Origin: Bryobacterales bacterium
Lineage (GTDB): Bacteria; Acidobacteriota; Terriglobia; Bryobacterales; Bryobacteraceae
Reading direction: 5' to 3'
Length of the DNA: 60,010 nt
Assembly: GCA_003164035.1 (NCBI GenBank)
Contig: PLRS01000009.1
Span: 15,377 to 75,386 of the forward strand
The notes below the pieces were generated by a model. The model was not told the origin of the DNA, made no database searches, and worked only from the letters and a program-made list of their open reading frames with translations. This document shows, piece by piece, positions 28,213-38,245 of the stretch (its first letter is position 1; every line of letters begins with the position of its first letter). The position numbers and the translations under genes were made by a program.

Positions 28213-31140
28213 ATGAATCGCCGCACATTTGTCAATTCGATTTGCGCTACGACGCTCCTTTCCGCGCTGGACTCGCCCGGGATTGCGGGAATGCCGCCGT
28301 CTGGCGACTCCACCGGGCAGCGTCTCTGGCCCCGGCCCACGATCGTTCCGGTGCCTGAGGTAACCGCGGGCCTGACCCAGCCGTCGGTCAACCTGGCTGG
28401 TGTCTGGAAGTTCACGCTCAATCCTCCCGAACGATTCTGGGAGAACGGCGCGGATCCGTCCACATGGTCCGACCTCCAGGTTCCCGGCGAATGTGTCACG
28501 CAAGGCTTCCAGATATCGCGGGGTTCCGAATACCCCTTCAAGGCACATGTCCCGATTCCCGCGGAGTTCAGCGGCCAACGAATCTTCCTGCGATTCGATG
28601 GCGTCTACAGCTTCTGCCGGCTGTGGGTGAACGGAACGTTCGTGCGGGACCACCAGGGCGGCTTTACCACGTGGGAGGCCGACATTACGGACCTGGTAAA
28701 GCCCGGCGAGGCGGCCTGGATCGCGCTGGGAATCACCGATCGCAGCGACGACATCTCCAATGGCAGCGAGTACGCCAAGCACTCGATCGGCGGAATTCTC
28801 CGCGATATACGGCTTATCGCGGTTCCACCGACCCATCTCTCGCGCCTTCACGTGGCCACGGACCTGGATGCATCGTATGGCGATGCCACACTGGAACTGA
28901 CAGCGGCTGTAGCGTTCGGCGGCGGCCGTGCCGCGACGGTGCGCCTGCATCTCGAAGATTCTCAGAATCGGCCGGTGCCCCTGACGCCTTCTTCGATCAC
29001 GATTACTCCCGCCGATGCGGAGCGGACCGTTCGGATCCCAGTCGAAAAGCCACAGAAATGGGACGCCGAGCACCCTCACCTCTACACTCTGCGGGCAACC
29101 CTGGTGGTCGATGACGCCGAGGGGGAAACCGTCAGCCGCAAACTCGGCTTTCGCAAGGTCGCAGTCGGCGGAAACCGGCTCCTCGTGAATGGGAAGGAAG
29201 TGAAGCTCCGCGGAGTATGCCGCCATAGCGTCCATCCGCTGCACGGACGCTGTACACCCGCCGATATCGACGAACGGGATGCCATCCTGCTGCGCGATGC
29301 CAACGTCAATTTCGTCCGCACCTCGCACTATCCTCCCACGGAAAGATTCCTCGACGCCTGCGATCGATATGGCATCTACGTGGAAGAGGAGACGGCCGTC
29401 TGCTTCCAGCTCAAAGAAACCGGGAGCACCTCGGATCCCGACTATACCCCGCGCTTTCTGAATCAGTTTGCCGAAATGATGGAGCGCGACCGCAGTCACC
29501 CGGCGGTCGTCTTCTGGTCTCTCGGAAACGAAAGCCGGTGGGGACAGAATATCGCGAAAGAGTACGCCTATGCAAAGCAGGAGGACACTACCCGGCCGGT
29601 GATCTTCAGCTACCCGGACACGGTCCCCGTCGGCACGACCGGATACGATCTCTACAGCATGCACTACCCGCGGTACGACGGCGAGTTACCCAGTCCGATC
29701 GTTCCCAAGCTGAACGACGAGTATGCCCATATCTCCTGCTATAACCTCGAAACGCTGCGCCGCGATCCCGGTGTCCGGAATTTCTGGGGTGAGAGCCTCA
29801 AGCGCTTCTGGGAAAACTGCTTCTCCTCGGACGGGTGTCTGGGGGGAGCCATCTGGGCGGGCTTCGACGAAGTGTTTCTGTTGCCGGAGGCTCCCGTGGG
29901 CTATGGGTACTGGGGCATTGTCGACGGTTGGCGGCGGCAAAAGCCCGAGTATTGGCTGACCCGCAAGGCGTACTCTCCCATACGGGTGCCGGCTACGGAA
30001 ATGGCCCTTCCGGGCGATGGGCAGCCTCTGTCCATCCCGATACGCAACTGGTTCGATCACACCGACTTTAACGAACTGACGATCGAGTGGCAGGCCGCGG
30101 GAGACTCGGGAACGATCCGGGATTTCAGTCTCGCTCCGCATTCCCAAGGGATGCTCACGATCCCCCCGCGCGCGTGGAAGAACGGGGATGTGGTAAAGCT
30201 GAAGTTTCACCGCGCGGGCGGCACGCTGGTCGATGAACATGATGTGGCTGTTGGCGAGGTCATCCGAGTGTTCCCCATGGCTCAGGGGCCCGCGCCGGCC
30301 ATTTCCGCGGACGCCAACTCGATCGCGGTTACCGGCAAGGATTTCAGTATCCTGTTCAGCAAAGTAACCGGCTTAATCACGCAGGGCAACTACCGGGGCG
30401 TGACCCTCATCGAGGGTGGCCCTTATCTCAACCTGGGCCTTGATGCCGCGGCGCAATGGTGGCTGGAGGGCCTCAGCTACACGAAGACCGATCGCGTGGC
30501 AATCGTGAGATTTTCCGGCCGGTCGATGAGCGGCGTGGACACTCTGGCCAGCGTGGATTTCGAAGTGCGGATCGACGGTGCGGGACTGATCGCGACGACT
30601 TACCGCGTCACCAGTCAGCCTCGCCAACTCAATGAGCTCGGCATCGGGTACTTACTCACGAACTCCATCGACAGGCTAAGCTGGGACCGTAAGGCGCTGT
30701 GGACGGAATATCCGGCCGACCACATCGGGCGCGCCAAAGGCCTGGCGGTCAAAGACGGTGGCCACGGTTCCCTAAGCTATCGCTCGGAACCGACGTGGTC
30801 GTGGTCGCAGGATATCGAAGATCACTTCCTCTTCGGGCCGCAAGACGCCGGCGGACGCGGGACCTGCGATTTTCGGAGCACGAAGGAGAACATCTGGTAC
30901 GCATCCTGCATCATTCGCGGCGGCAATCTGCGGGTCAGAGCGGAATCCGCCGGCTTGCTGGCAGTACGCGCGGAAGTCCGGCGTGATGGGAGAGTGCTGT
31001 TCAATCTCAACAATGTCTGGGGCTACCCGGACCTTGCATGGGGAAACTACATGAAGCCAGTGGCTGTCTCTGTCGGATATACCAACGAGGTCACCGTGCG
31101 GATGGTGGACAGCGACGAAGCCGATCTACGAACACAGTAA
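28213..31140 (+). CDS. GH2 family beta-galactosidase/glucuronidase-like hydrolase
   Basis: A 975-residue GH2 enzyme. After a Tat-like leader (MNRRTFVNSICATTLLSAL) come the sugar-binding jelly roll (FDGVYSFCRLWVNG), an immunoglobulin-like domain, the TIM barrel with acid/base E440 in VVFWSLGNES and a probable nucleophile E503 in NDEYAHIS, and a C-terminal beta domain. I prefer ATG 28213, four bases after the GH106 stop. An in-frame GTG at 28201 would overlap that gene. The close coupling implies that the GH106 enzyme removes rhamnose and this one removes the next sugar. Exact linkage (galactose, glucuronate or mannose) cannot be read by eye. Confidence 0.9.
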   Translation: MNRRTFVNSICATTLLSALDSPGIAGMPPSGDSTGQRLWPRPTIVPVPEVTAGLTQPSVNLAGVWKFTLNPPERFWENGADPSTWSDLQVPGECVTQGFQISRGSEYPFKAHVPIPAEFSGQRIFLRFDGVYSFCRLWVNGTFVRDHQGGFTTWEADITDLVKPGEAAWIALGITDRSDDISNGSEYAKHSIGGILRDIRLIAVPPTHLSRLHVATDLDASYGDATLELTAAVAFGGGRAATVRLHLEDSQNRPVPLTPSSITITPADAERTVRIPVEKPQKWDAEHPHLYTLRATLVVDDAEGETVSRKLGFRKVAVGGNRLLVNGKEVKLRGVCRHSVHPLHGRCTPADIDERDAILLRDANVNFVRTSHYPPTERFLDACDRYGIYVEEETAVCFQLKETGSTSDPDYTPRFLNQFAEMMERDRSHPAVVFWSLGNESRWGQNIAKEYAYAKQEDTTRPVIFSYPDTVPVGTTGYDLYSMHYPRYDGELPSPIVPKLNDEYAHISCYNLETLRRDPGVRNFWGESLKRFWENCFSSDGCLGGAIWAGFDEVFLLPEAPVGYGYWGIVDGWRRQKPEYWLTRKAYSPIRVPATEMALPGDGQPLSIPIRNWFDHTDFNELTIEWQAAGDSGTIRDFSLAPHSQGMLTIPPRAWKNGDVVKLKFHRAGGTLVDEHDVAVGEVIRVFPMAQGPAPAISADANSIAVTGKDFSILFSKVTGLITQGNYRGVTLIEGGPYLNLGLDAAAQWWLEGLSYTKTDRVAIVRFSGRSMSGVDTLASVDFEVRIDGAGLIATTYRVTSQPRQLNELGIGYLLTNSIDRLSWDRKALWTEYPADHIGRAKGLAVKDGGHGSLSYRSEPTWSWSQDIEDHFLFGPQDAGGRGTCDFRSTKENIWYASCIIRGGNLRVRAESAGLLAVRAEVRRDGRVLFNLNNVWGYPDLAWGNYMKPVAVSVGYTNEVTVRMVDSDEADLRTQ

Positions 31141-31308
31141 CGCCGTGCGGGGCAGGTCATTTCTGTTTCGCGAACTTCAACGCGGGCGCACTAGGGCACC
31201 GCGGGCACCGCAGACTGTCCGGATGGAGTACATCGATGGACGTACCGCGACAAGGCCGTCGAGCCCTGCCGTCCCCTAATCCAGACCGGTTTGATCCTGA
31301 GTGCCGCC

Positions 31309-32574
31309 CTACTCCGGGGTCAATTCAAATCGGTGCGCCTTCGGTTGCGCTGCCTCGCGCTGCGCGCGCACAAGGTCGGCTTCCAGCGCGTCGATCGCGT
31401 GGAGCGCTCCAAGCAGGTGTTCGGCCGGCGTCTTCTCCAGCGGCACCTGCACTTGGCGCCACCGCGTCTGGTGCATCGCCGCGTGCTGGAGCGTGAGCGC
31501 GTGCACCGCGGCGGCTTGGCGAGCCATTGGAGTGGGAAGCTCAGCTAGATTGATGCCGGAATCCAACTGCCCAGCGCTGAAGCTGCCGACGGGACCGCCG
31601 TCGATTGAAAGCGTGTAGCGCCCCGGCGCCAGCCCTCGCACGGAAAGCGGCTGGCGGTCGACCGCGTCCACAAAATCGCTGGCGCGAACGGCCAGGGCGA
31701 CGGTGGCGTCGCGGGTGTCGAATGGCATGGGCAGCGCGTCGTCGAGTTCGGTCCACGAGACGCCCTTGCCGAAAACCAGATCCGAGACATGTGCGTTCGC
31801 TTGGTTCACCGCCTTTTTGCGCGCGGCATCGAGCTCCACGGCGCTCACGGTTGCGGGAGCGTTCCACGATTTCAGCAGCGCTTCCGCCATGATCAGGTGG
31901 CCGCCCGGCCCTGGGTGGACGCGGTCGGGAAGGATCTTAGCGGCGCCGGCGGCGTCCAGGTCCTTGGCTTTCGCCAGCATGGCCGCCACCGGGCCGTTCA
32001 GATCGGCCAGCCCCAGCTTTTCGTCGACCGCGAACTGCTTCAGAAAATCGGAAAAGCGCAAAAGCACCTGGTTGTAGCCACCTTCGAACAGCGGCGCCCG
32101 CGTAACGTCGTCGTAGGGCGACGGCTGGATAGCCGTGATGCGGATGTCGGGAAGCTGCTTCTTGACCGTCTCGACGATGTGTTTGTAGCCGGCCACATAT
32201 TCGTCGAACAACTGCTGGTCGAAGGCCTTGTAGCGCCCGTCGTTCATACCCAGCATGATCGTCATGACGGTGGGGTTGTATGCCAGCACATCCCGCCAGA
32301 GCCGGACGTCAATGGGGCCGCCGCCGCCGCCGGTCACCCGGTCACCGCCCCAGCCGGAGTGAACGAATGCCACGTCAAGCTTGGGAAACCGCGTCACCAC
32401 GTAGGTTTCGGCGAAGGTGGTATACAAGCGCTGGTCGGTGATGCTATCGCCATAGAAAACGACGCGGTCGCCGTCACGCAGCGCGAAAGGTTGTGCGAGC
32501 GCCGTGGCCGCCAGGGTCGAGAGAGCCGCGAGGGCGACGAGAGGTGCTTTCCAACTGCAAAAAATGTGGGGCAT
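31309..32574 (-). CDS. Secreted SGNH/GDSL esterase (sugar acetylesterase-like)
   Basis: A 421-residue SGNH hydrolase. The signal peptide ends LAATALAQ. Block I is FYGDSITD with S44, block II VHSGWGGDRV, block III LGMNDG with N111, and block V is DRVH (D217, H220), so the catalytic set is complete. The last 130 residues form a helical extension. ATG 32574 gives the signal peptide at the N-terminus; the frame extends further upstream but without one. Members of this type remove acetyl groups from plant cell-wall glycans such as rhamnogalacturonan. It is convergent with the GH2 gene, whose locus it would complement. Confidence 0.85.
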   Translation of the reverse strand: MPHIFCSWKAPLVALAALSTLAATALAQPFALRDGDRVVFYGDSITDQRLYTTFAETYVVTRFPKLDVAFVHSGWGGDRVTGGGGGPIDVRLWRDVLAYNPTVMTIMLGMNDGRYKAFDQQLFDEYVAGYKHIVETVKKQLPDIRITAIQPSPYDDVTRAPLFEGGYNQVLLRFSDFLKQFAVDEKLGLADLNGPVAAMLAKAKDLDAAGAAKILPDRVHPGPGGHLIMAEALLKSWNAPATVSAVELDAARKKAVNQANAHVSDLVFGKGVSWTELDDALPMPFDTRDATVALAVRASDFVDAVDRQPLSVRGLAPGRYTLSIDGGPVGSFSAGQLDSGINLAELPTPMARQAAAVHALTLQHAAMHQTRWRQVQVPLEKTPAEHLLGALHAIDALEADLVRAQREAAQPKAHRFELTPE

Positions 32575-33043
32575 AGGAAGAAGTCTATAACATTGCAGTC
32601 CGTGAGCTTCGAGCGGCCCGACCACCATCGGTTGGCTGGGTCTCGCAGCTTGTGGGCCGAAAGGTCTGGGCGCTGGCGAGAACCGGTGTAGTAGGCGCAG
32701 TCGATCATGGCCATGACGACAAAATCGCGGCGTACGTCTTGCTGGCCACGTCGTGCGACAAAACTCTCGCCACAACGGCAGCATTTACCAGCATCCGGTA
32801 CCAGGCCTGGGCTCAGGCAAGCGCATTGGTTTCATGAAACGTGCAGCTCCTAACAGAGTCATGATTATTAACTTCTGTTTTCTGGAATTTGACTCCGCCG
32901 GGAAATCCAGGTTATGTTCGGAACAACCGGGCTTACCGGGTTTATATTCGAGGACACATTGCTTCACGCCGCAGTCACATTGACCTGGGGCTTGCTTGGC
33001 ACGCCTGTTGTCCGCACCTTAACCGCAATTTAGGAGATAGCCG
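32575..33043. other. Intergenic region, no gene supported
   Basis: About 470 bases between divergent genes, with short open frames lacking any recognisable feature. It is presumed to contain promoters. AGGAG sits nine bases before the ATG at 33044. Confidence 0.5.
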
Positions 33044-34058
33044 ATGAAATTCACCCGCAGAATGCTTTCCGCCGGCCTGCTAGCGCCGTTCGCGTTCGCG
33101 ACGCCAGAGGCCGCCGCCCCGCAACACCCGGACACCCCCGCCCGCCGGCGTTCTACCAAGGTCTTCAAGGAAGTGGCCGCCAGTCTGTACGCCTGGGACC
33201 TGGTGGACCAGGGTTGCGAGCCGATCATGGAGACCCTGAAGGAGACCGCGCAAGCCAACAGCCTCTATCTGGTCGCGCTCATGCACCACGAGTTGCGGCC
33301 GCTCACGGACTTTTACTTTCCGCATAATTCGCGCAAGACTTACTTCCCGGAGGATAGCCGCGTCTACTGGTTTCCCCACGCCGACGCGCGTGCTCCAGAT
33401 CGTCACCGGGACGTGCTTCTGCGATAGTTGCGTCACAGCGGCCAAGGCCGAAGGCTTCGACCTGAAGGCGGCGCAACGCGCCATGCTGCCGCTGGCCGGC
33501 TGGCTGTCCACCAACGACGACCTGGCCGGGGAGCACTACCTACAACTGCTGCGCGCGTCCAATACTTCGGCGGAAGCGGTGCTGCTGCATCATCCCGAGA
33601 TCTTCGACTGGCTGAAGTTCCGCTGCAACTCGATGACGCGGATGTTCGCGCGCGTGCACGATACCGTCACCAGCATCAAGCCGAAGATCGATGTGCGCCT
33701 GAATGCCTTCATTTACGATGCCTGGAAGCTGGCGGGAATCGACTGTACGGCGCTAGCCCCGCACCTCGGCTCCATTCGCTCCAGCAACTACGACGAGCAG
33801 GAAGGGCGCATCGGCTACATGGAGCACAAGCGCCAGTTCCTGTTGGCGGTGCGGGCCGGGGCCGGCGACGACATCCTGTTCCTCTCGTCTATTGGCATCC
33901 GTCCCAAGGCCACGCCGGAGTTGGTTCGGAAGGGCGTGGTGATTAGTTCGGAGTGCGGCGCCGATGGTTTGTCGCTGGGCCACTACGACGGGGCGTTGTT
34001 GCATCTGCTGGAAGCGATCGGCGATGGCTTGCGCGACGCCGACGTCACGGTGAGGTAG
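33044..34058 (+). pseudogene. Tat-exported TIM-barrel-like protein, disrupted by internal deletion and frameshift
   Basis: The first frame begins MKFTRRMLSAGLLAPFAFA behind a good ribosome-binding site. It reads through KETAQANSLYLVALMHHELRPLTDFY to about 33385, then runs into an early stop. A second frame from about 33390 continues the same type of protein (GTCFCDSCVTAAKAEGF and onwards to 34058). Compared with the intact paralogue downstream, in which a like-placed N-terminal block is separated from its CFCTFCQQKAKARG block by well over 100 residues, about that many residues are missing at the junction. The two pieces were therefore joined out of frame by a deletion. The ancestral function is unknown. 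Confidence 0.75.
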
Positions 34059-34094
34059 ATCGAAAGCAGCGGCCGGCAAGGCTATACTTCCATC

Positions 34095-35603
34095 ATGATG
34101 GCTATGTCGAACGAGATCAGCCGCCGGATGTTTCTGGCAGCGGCCGGCTCTGGGGCTGCCCTGTCATCGGCCGCCCAGGCTCCGCCGAAAGAGAATCTGC
34201 CGAAAGAGAAACAAACCATCGGGATCCAGATCGGGTCTGTCTCCTTTCTGGATGAGGGCACCGAGAAGGTCCTGGACATCCTGCAGGAGAAGGCGTGCGT
34301 CAACGCGCTGTTCGTAGCGTCGTTCACGTACGGGGATGGAATCGCCAGCCGCCAGCTCAAAGGGCATCCGATCCCGGACCACGGCGTGCAGGCCTACGAC
34401 GACGACTTCCATGGCGGCAATTACGCCACGCCGCACGCGCAGTTTTACAAGAACACCGTGATGAAGGACACCAAGGCGCCGGACCACGGCAACATCGACA
34501 TTCTCGAAATGGTGATTCCCGCGGCCAAAAAACGGGGCGTGAAGGTCTTCACCTGGAGTGAGGATGTGTGGAATCCGGCCGTGCCAAACGTGGAGAAGAT
34601 CCAGGAGAAGGATCTCTACGGCAGGAATGCTCGCACGGTGTGCTTCAACAACCCCGATCATCACAATTTCCTGATGGGGCTGATGGAAGACTTCACCCGG
34701 TCCTACGATCTGGACGGTATCATGTGGGGCTCGGAGCGCTACGGTGCGTTCGGCAACATGGTGGAATCGGTGCACAATCGCAATGGCAACGATCCCTCGC
34801 GGGTGACCTGCTTCTGTACTTTCTGCCAGCAGAAGGCCAAGGCCCGGGGGATTAGCGTGGCGCGCGCCTTCGAAGGATTCAAAACGCTGGAGGCATGGTG
34901 CAAGGACTGCCGCGCGGGCCAGCGGCCCACCGATGGCTACTATGCGACGCTGTGGAGGGTGCTGTTTCGTTATCCCGAAATCCTGGCGTGGGAGACCATG
35001 TGGAACGACAGCGTGCATGAGACCTACGAGGCCATCTACAAGCTGGTGAAATCGATCAAGCCGCAGATGCAGGTGGGCTGGCACGTCTGGCACGCGCACA
35101 GCTTCAGCCCATTCTTCCGGGCACAGACGGACATTAAGGAACTGGCCCAGTACTCCGACTATCTGAAAATGACCGTCTATCATAACCTGGGTGGCACGCG
35201 GATGGGAACCTACATCACGAGCACTCGCAACACGATCTATGGGGATATGCCGATCGAGGAGGCGCTTGAGTTCGAGTACCGCATCATGAATTATCGCGAA
35301 CGCGGCTATCCGGAACTGCCGTATACGGGATTGTCGCCGGATTACGTCTATCGCGAGACGAAACGGTGCGTCGACGGCGCCAAAGGGACCAAGGTGCAGA
35401 TCTGGCCGGGGATCGATGTCGATATTTCCAATATGGATGTGAATTTCAGCCGCTCGACGCCGCCCGTCATCAAGGACGTGACGATGCAGGCTTATCGCGG
35501 CGGCGCGCAGGGGCTGGTGATCTCGCGGAAATATTCGGAGATGAAACTGACGAATCTCTCGGCCGTGGGCGACGCGTTGCGTGAAATGAAGATCCCGGTA
35601 TGA
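34095..35603 (+). CDS. Tat-exported TIM-barrel-like protein of unknown function
   Basis: A 502-residue protein with a twin-arginine leader (SRRMFLAAAGSGAALSSAAQA). Repeating beta-alpha features (ACVNALFVASFTYG, KKRGVKVFTWSEDVW, DLDGIMWGSERYGAF, QMQVGWHVWHAHSF) suggest a TIM-barrel hydrolase-like fold. A Cys cluster CFCTFC may bind a metal. D and E residues in TWSED and WGSER are candidate catalytic acids. It is the intact relative of the broken gene just upstream. Its position among glycoside hydrolases suggests a carbohydrate role, but no CAZy family can be assigned from sequence alone. Confidence 0.7.
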   Translation: MMAMSNEISRRMFLAAAGSGAALSSAAQAPPKENLPKEKQTIGIQIGSVSFLDEGTEKVLDILQEKACVNALFVASFTYGDGIASRQLKGHPIPDHGVQAYDDDFHGGNYATPHAQFYKNTVMKDTKAPDHGNIDILEMVIPAAKKRGVKVFTWSEDVWNPAVPNVEKIQEKDLYGRNARTVCFNNPDHHNFLMGLMEDFTRSYDLDGIMWGSERYGAFGNMVESVHNRNGNDPSRVTCFCTFCQQKAKARGISVARAFEGFKTLEAWCKDCRAGQRPTDGYYATLWRVLFRYPEILAWETMWNDSVHETYEAIYKLVKSIKPQMQVGWHVWHAHSFSPFFRAQTDIKELAQYSDYLKMTVYHNLGGTRMGTYITSTRNTIYGDMPIEEALEFEYRIMNYRERGYPELPYTGLSPDYVYRETKRCVDGAKGTKVQIWPGIDVDISNMDVNFSRSTPPVIKDVTMQAYRGGAQGLVISRKYSEMKLTNLSAVGDALREMKIPV

Positions 35604-36095
35604 AGCCCGGCTGAATACCGGAGGCCCAACTCCAGGGTGCGTAGCTGCAGACTTTGATGAACAGCGGGCCAAAGTCCGCGTCATCGATGCAGACAGAACC
35701 GCCTGGCTCCTTGAGCAGCTTCCGCCGAGCTCGACGACGAATGATCAACGCGCTCCACGAGCGCCTCGAACTCCGCGCTGCAGCATCCGTGCTGCCCGCT
35801 CTCGTGGAACGCGCGGCCTCGTCCGAGTGCGTGCCCCCGAGCCGGTAAACCCGGCGGACCATCGTGACGGCGGAACGCGTCGAAAAGCCGCAGCGCGCCG
35901 GGCAAGTTAAGTCGGCACGGTTCGAAGCCACACGGTCAACCGTTGCCGCGCGCGCCGCGAAGCCCTGGCACCGGCGAGTCCGTCTCGGGCGCCTCCTCCC
36001 TTGGCTGGCGCGCGGCGTCGTTTGCCCCATTGCTTGAGGGCGCCGCCCGGGAAGTGGGTTTGCCCTTACCCACGGTGCGTCATGTCACCGAAGGC
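35604..36095. other. Intergenic region with a probable gene scrap on the minus strand
   Basis: On the minus strand at about 35700-35640 the peptide VCIDDADFGPLFIKVCSYAPW looks like a conserved block of a longer Acidobacteriota/Actinobacteria protein. Nothing recognisable continues on either side before the flanking genes. It is best read as a decayed fragment. No intact gene is supported. Confidence 0.4.
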
Positions 36096-37649
36096 TCAGC
36101 GCGGAAACAACCGCACAAAGACCACCCCGTGGCGGGGAACATCCGCGGCGTAGTTGCCTGAAACGTTTCCGAGTTCCATCTGGCGCCACAGGTCGCGCGC
36201 GCGGCGCTGGCCCCGGACGCCGAGATCGGCCCAGGTGGCAGCGATCCGGCGAGGGGACTCGCTCAGGTTGAACAGACCCAGCGCGAGCGATCCGTCTTCC
36301 ATCGGCTTCGCCAGGACGAACTCGTCCTCGGTGCGACGCACCACGCGGGCCTGCTTGCCCAGGGGATCCTGATCGACTTCGATTACCTCGGCGTTACAGA
36401 GCACATTCAGGGTGAACTCGTCGAGGTAGTTCATATCGCCGGAGAACAACAAGGGTGCGGCCATCAGGGACCACATCGACATGTAGCTGTACTGCTCGTC
36501 CGCGGTGAGCGAAGTGGGCTTGGGCGGGTCGCTGATGCGGTTAGCGTTGCCCACCGAGCCGATTAAGATGTAATCGGGGTCGTTCCAGCGGCCGGGGCCG
36601 GCGTATTCGTCGTGCGCGGCGTTCTTGAACCCGATGGAATAGAAGCCGGGAAGGCGTGCGCTCTTTTCCACGCCGAGATCGCCGGTGGTGCGCCAGCAGT
36701 TGCCGCCTACGGCACTCCCCCACGTCCATACCTCGTTCATGCCGTACTGGCAGAGGTTGAACACGACGTCCCGATCGAGCTTCGCCAGAATACCGCCCAT
36801 CAGCTCGTAGGGACGCTTGCGGTCTTCCAACGTCTTGCTACCGGCCACGCGTTCGTAGGAGCACCAGTCGTACTTGAGAAAGTCGAACCCCCATTCGGCG
36901 AACTTGCGGGCATCGGCTTCTTCATGGCCGTTGGAACCGGTGAACCGCGCGCACGTGAGCGGGCCAGGGGAGGTGTAGATACCGGCCTTCAGGCCCTGGG
37001 CGTGGATGAACGCCGTTAGGGCTTTCATGTCGGGGAAGCGCCGATTGGGACGTATCGACCCGTCCGCGCCGCGAGGTTCACCGCCGAGGTCGGGGTCTGT
37101 GGAGCCGGGCTTCACCATCCAGCAGTCGTCAATGTTCACGTACTGGTAGCCGAAGTCGGCCATGCCGGAAGAGACCATGGCGGAGGCGGCGCGGCGGATC
37201 AGGTCGGCGGTGACGCGGTCGTAGTGCGTGTACCAGTCGTTCCAGCCCATGGGGGGAGTGAGGGCGAGCGTGTCGCCCACTACAATCTTGAAGCGCCGCG
37301 TGGCCGCTCCGCGCGAGTTCCGGGCGCGAAACGTCATCGTATACTCCCCAACCTTCATCGGCACGGTTCCGCTGATTATCCCGGTGGCCGGGTCGAGCCG
37401 CAGCGACTCCGGCATTCCCAGGGCGCTAAACCGCATAGGGCGGTCGCCGGTGGAAGGAATACGGTAGAGAAACGGGCGGCCCGGGCGCGCACCGGAAACC
37501 GAGGGGCCGTTGATGGCCGGGGCGGGGCGGGGTTTGGGCGTAAGGATATAGTTGCCGGCAACGGCGGCCGGGGAGGCGGTCGCCATGCCCGCCTGCACCA
37601 GTAGCAGGCCGGCAACGATCGGAAGTCGGGCGATATGCGGTAAGGTCAT
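36096..37649 (-). CDS. Secreted GH27 alpha-galactosidase with N-terminal putative-Ig domain
   Basis: A 517-residue enzyme. A hydrophobic signal (LPIVAGLLLVQAGMATA) is followed by a small putative-Ig-like domain (about 35-125: LGMPESLRLDPATGIISGTV). The GH27 barrel begins TPPMGWNDWYTHYD, with YVNIDDCW, nucleophile D261 in FLKYDWCS, acid/base D324 in WRTTGDL and the conserved GRWNDPDY, and a C-terminal beta domain follows. It removes terminal alpha-linked galactose from galactomannans or arabinogalactans. ATG 37649 is chosen because the signal peptide starts there and GGAG lies about ten bases upstream. Confidence 0.92.
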   Translation of the reverse strand: MTLPHIARLPIVAGLLLVQAGMATASPAAVAGNYILTPKPRPAPAINGPSVSGARPGRPFLYRIPSTGDRPMRFSALGMPESLRLDPATGIISGTVPMKVGEYTMTFRARNSRGAATRRFKIVVGDTLALTPPMGWNDWYTHYDRVTADLIRRAASAMVSSGMADFGYQYVNIDDCWMVKPGSTDPDLGGEPRGADGSIRPNRRFPDMKALTAFIHAQGLKAGIYTSPGPLTCARFTGSNGHEEADARKFAEWGFDFLKYDWCSYERVAGSKTLEDRKRPYELMGGILAKLDRDVVFNLCQYGMNEVWTWGSAVGGNCWRTTGDLGVEKSARLPGFYSIGFKNAAHDEYAGPGRWNDPDYILIGSVGNANRISDPPKPTSLTADEQYSYMSMWSLMAAPLLFSGDMNYLDEFTLNVLCNAEVIEVDQDPLGKQARVVRRTEDEFVLAKPMEDGSLALGLFNLSESPRRIAATWADLGVRGQRRARDLWRQMELGNVSGNYAADVPRHGVVFVRLFPR

Positions 37650-37702
37650 CGCGGAAGCTCCAGCATAACCTAAGCGCCCGATGACGCCTTTCGTCCGAGG
37701 GA

Positions 37703-38030
37703 TTGCAGGCTGGCGCAGACGATTACCTCGTGAAGCCGTTTGCGGCGCGCGAGCTGATGGCACGCGTGGAGGTGCATCTCAAGCTGGCCAAGCTTTCGTC
37801 GCGAGACTGCCGGGCGCGAAGAGCGGCTGCGGATGGAAACAGAACTCGAACGCCAGAGGCTGAACGCGAGCCAGGAATTGTTACTCGAGACAACCCGCCT
37901 TTATCGCGAGTTCCAGGAGCGCGAAGCCGAGGTTCGGGCGCTCAAGGATGGACTCCAGCGAGAAAACCTGGCGTTGCGGGACGAAGTGGACCGCGCATCC
38001 ATGTTTGAGGAAATGCGGCGCCGCTCGAAG
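37703..38030 (+). pseudogene. Remnant of a receiver plus sigma-54-activator-type regulator
   Basis: The sequence starts abruptly at [27 protein letters not shown], the C-terminal third of a receiver domain (the K of VKPF is the conserved Lys). In another frame (from 37833) it continues as a coiled coil [14 protein letters not shown], the linker found just before the AAA+ domain of NtrC/FhlA-type activators. The phospho-acceptor half is missing, the two parts are out of frame, and the AAA+ domain is absent. No function is expected. Confidence 0.65.
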
Positions 38031-38245
38031 GCCGCCGCGGGCGCGCTCGGTACCACGGGCTTCACAGTTGGGTTTACTGTGAGGCCCCTTGACGGATTGT
38101 CTATAAGGACACATCATTCCATCAGTTTGCGAAGCCAAACTGACGCCGGAGATTTGAGCAAGCTGGAAGCTGTCGATAGTTGCCAAATCACGATGTTGGG
38201 GAAAATGGAAATTCAGGCAAACACTATTAAAACTATATTAAAACT

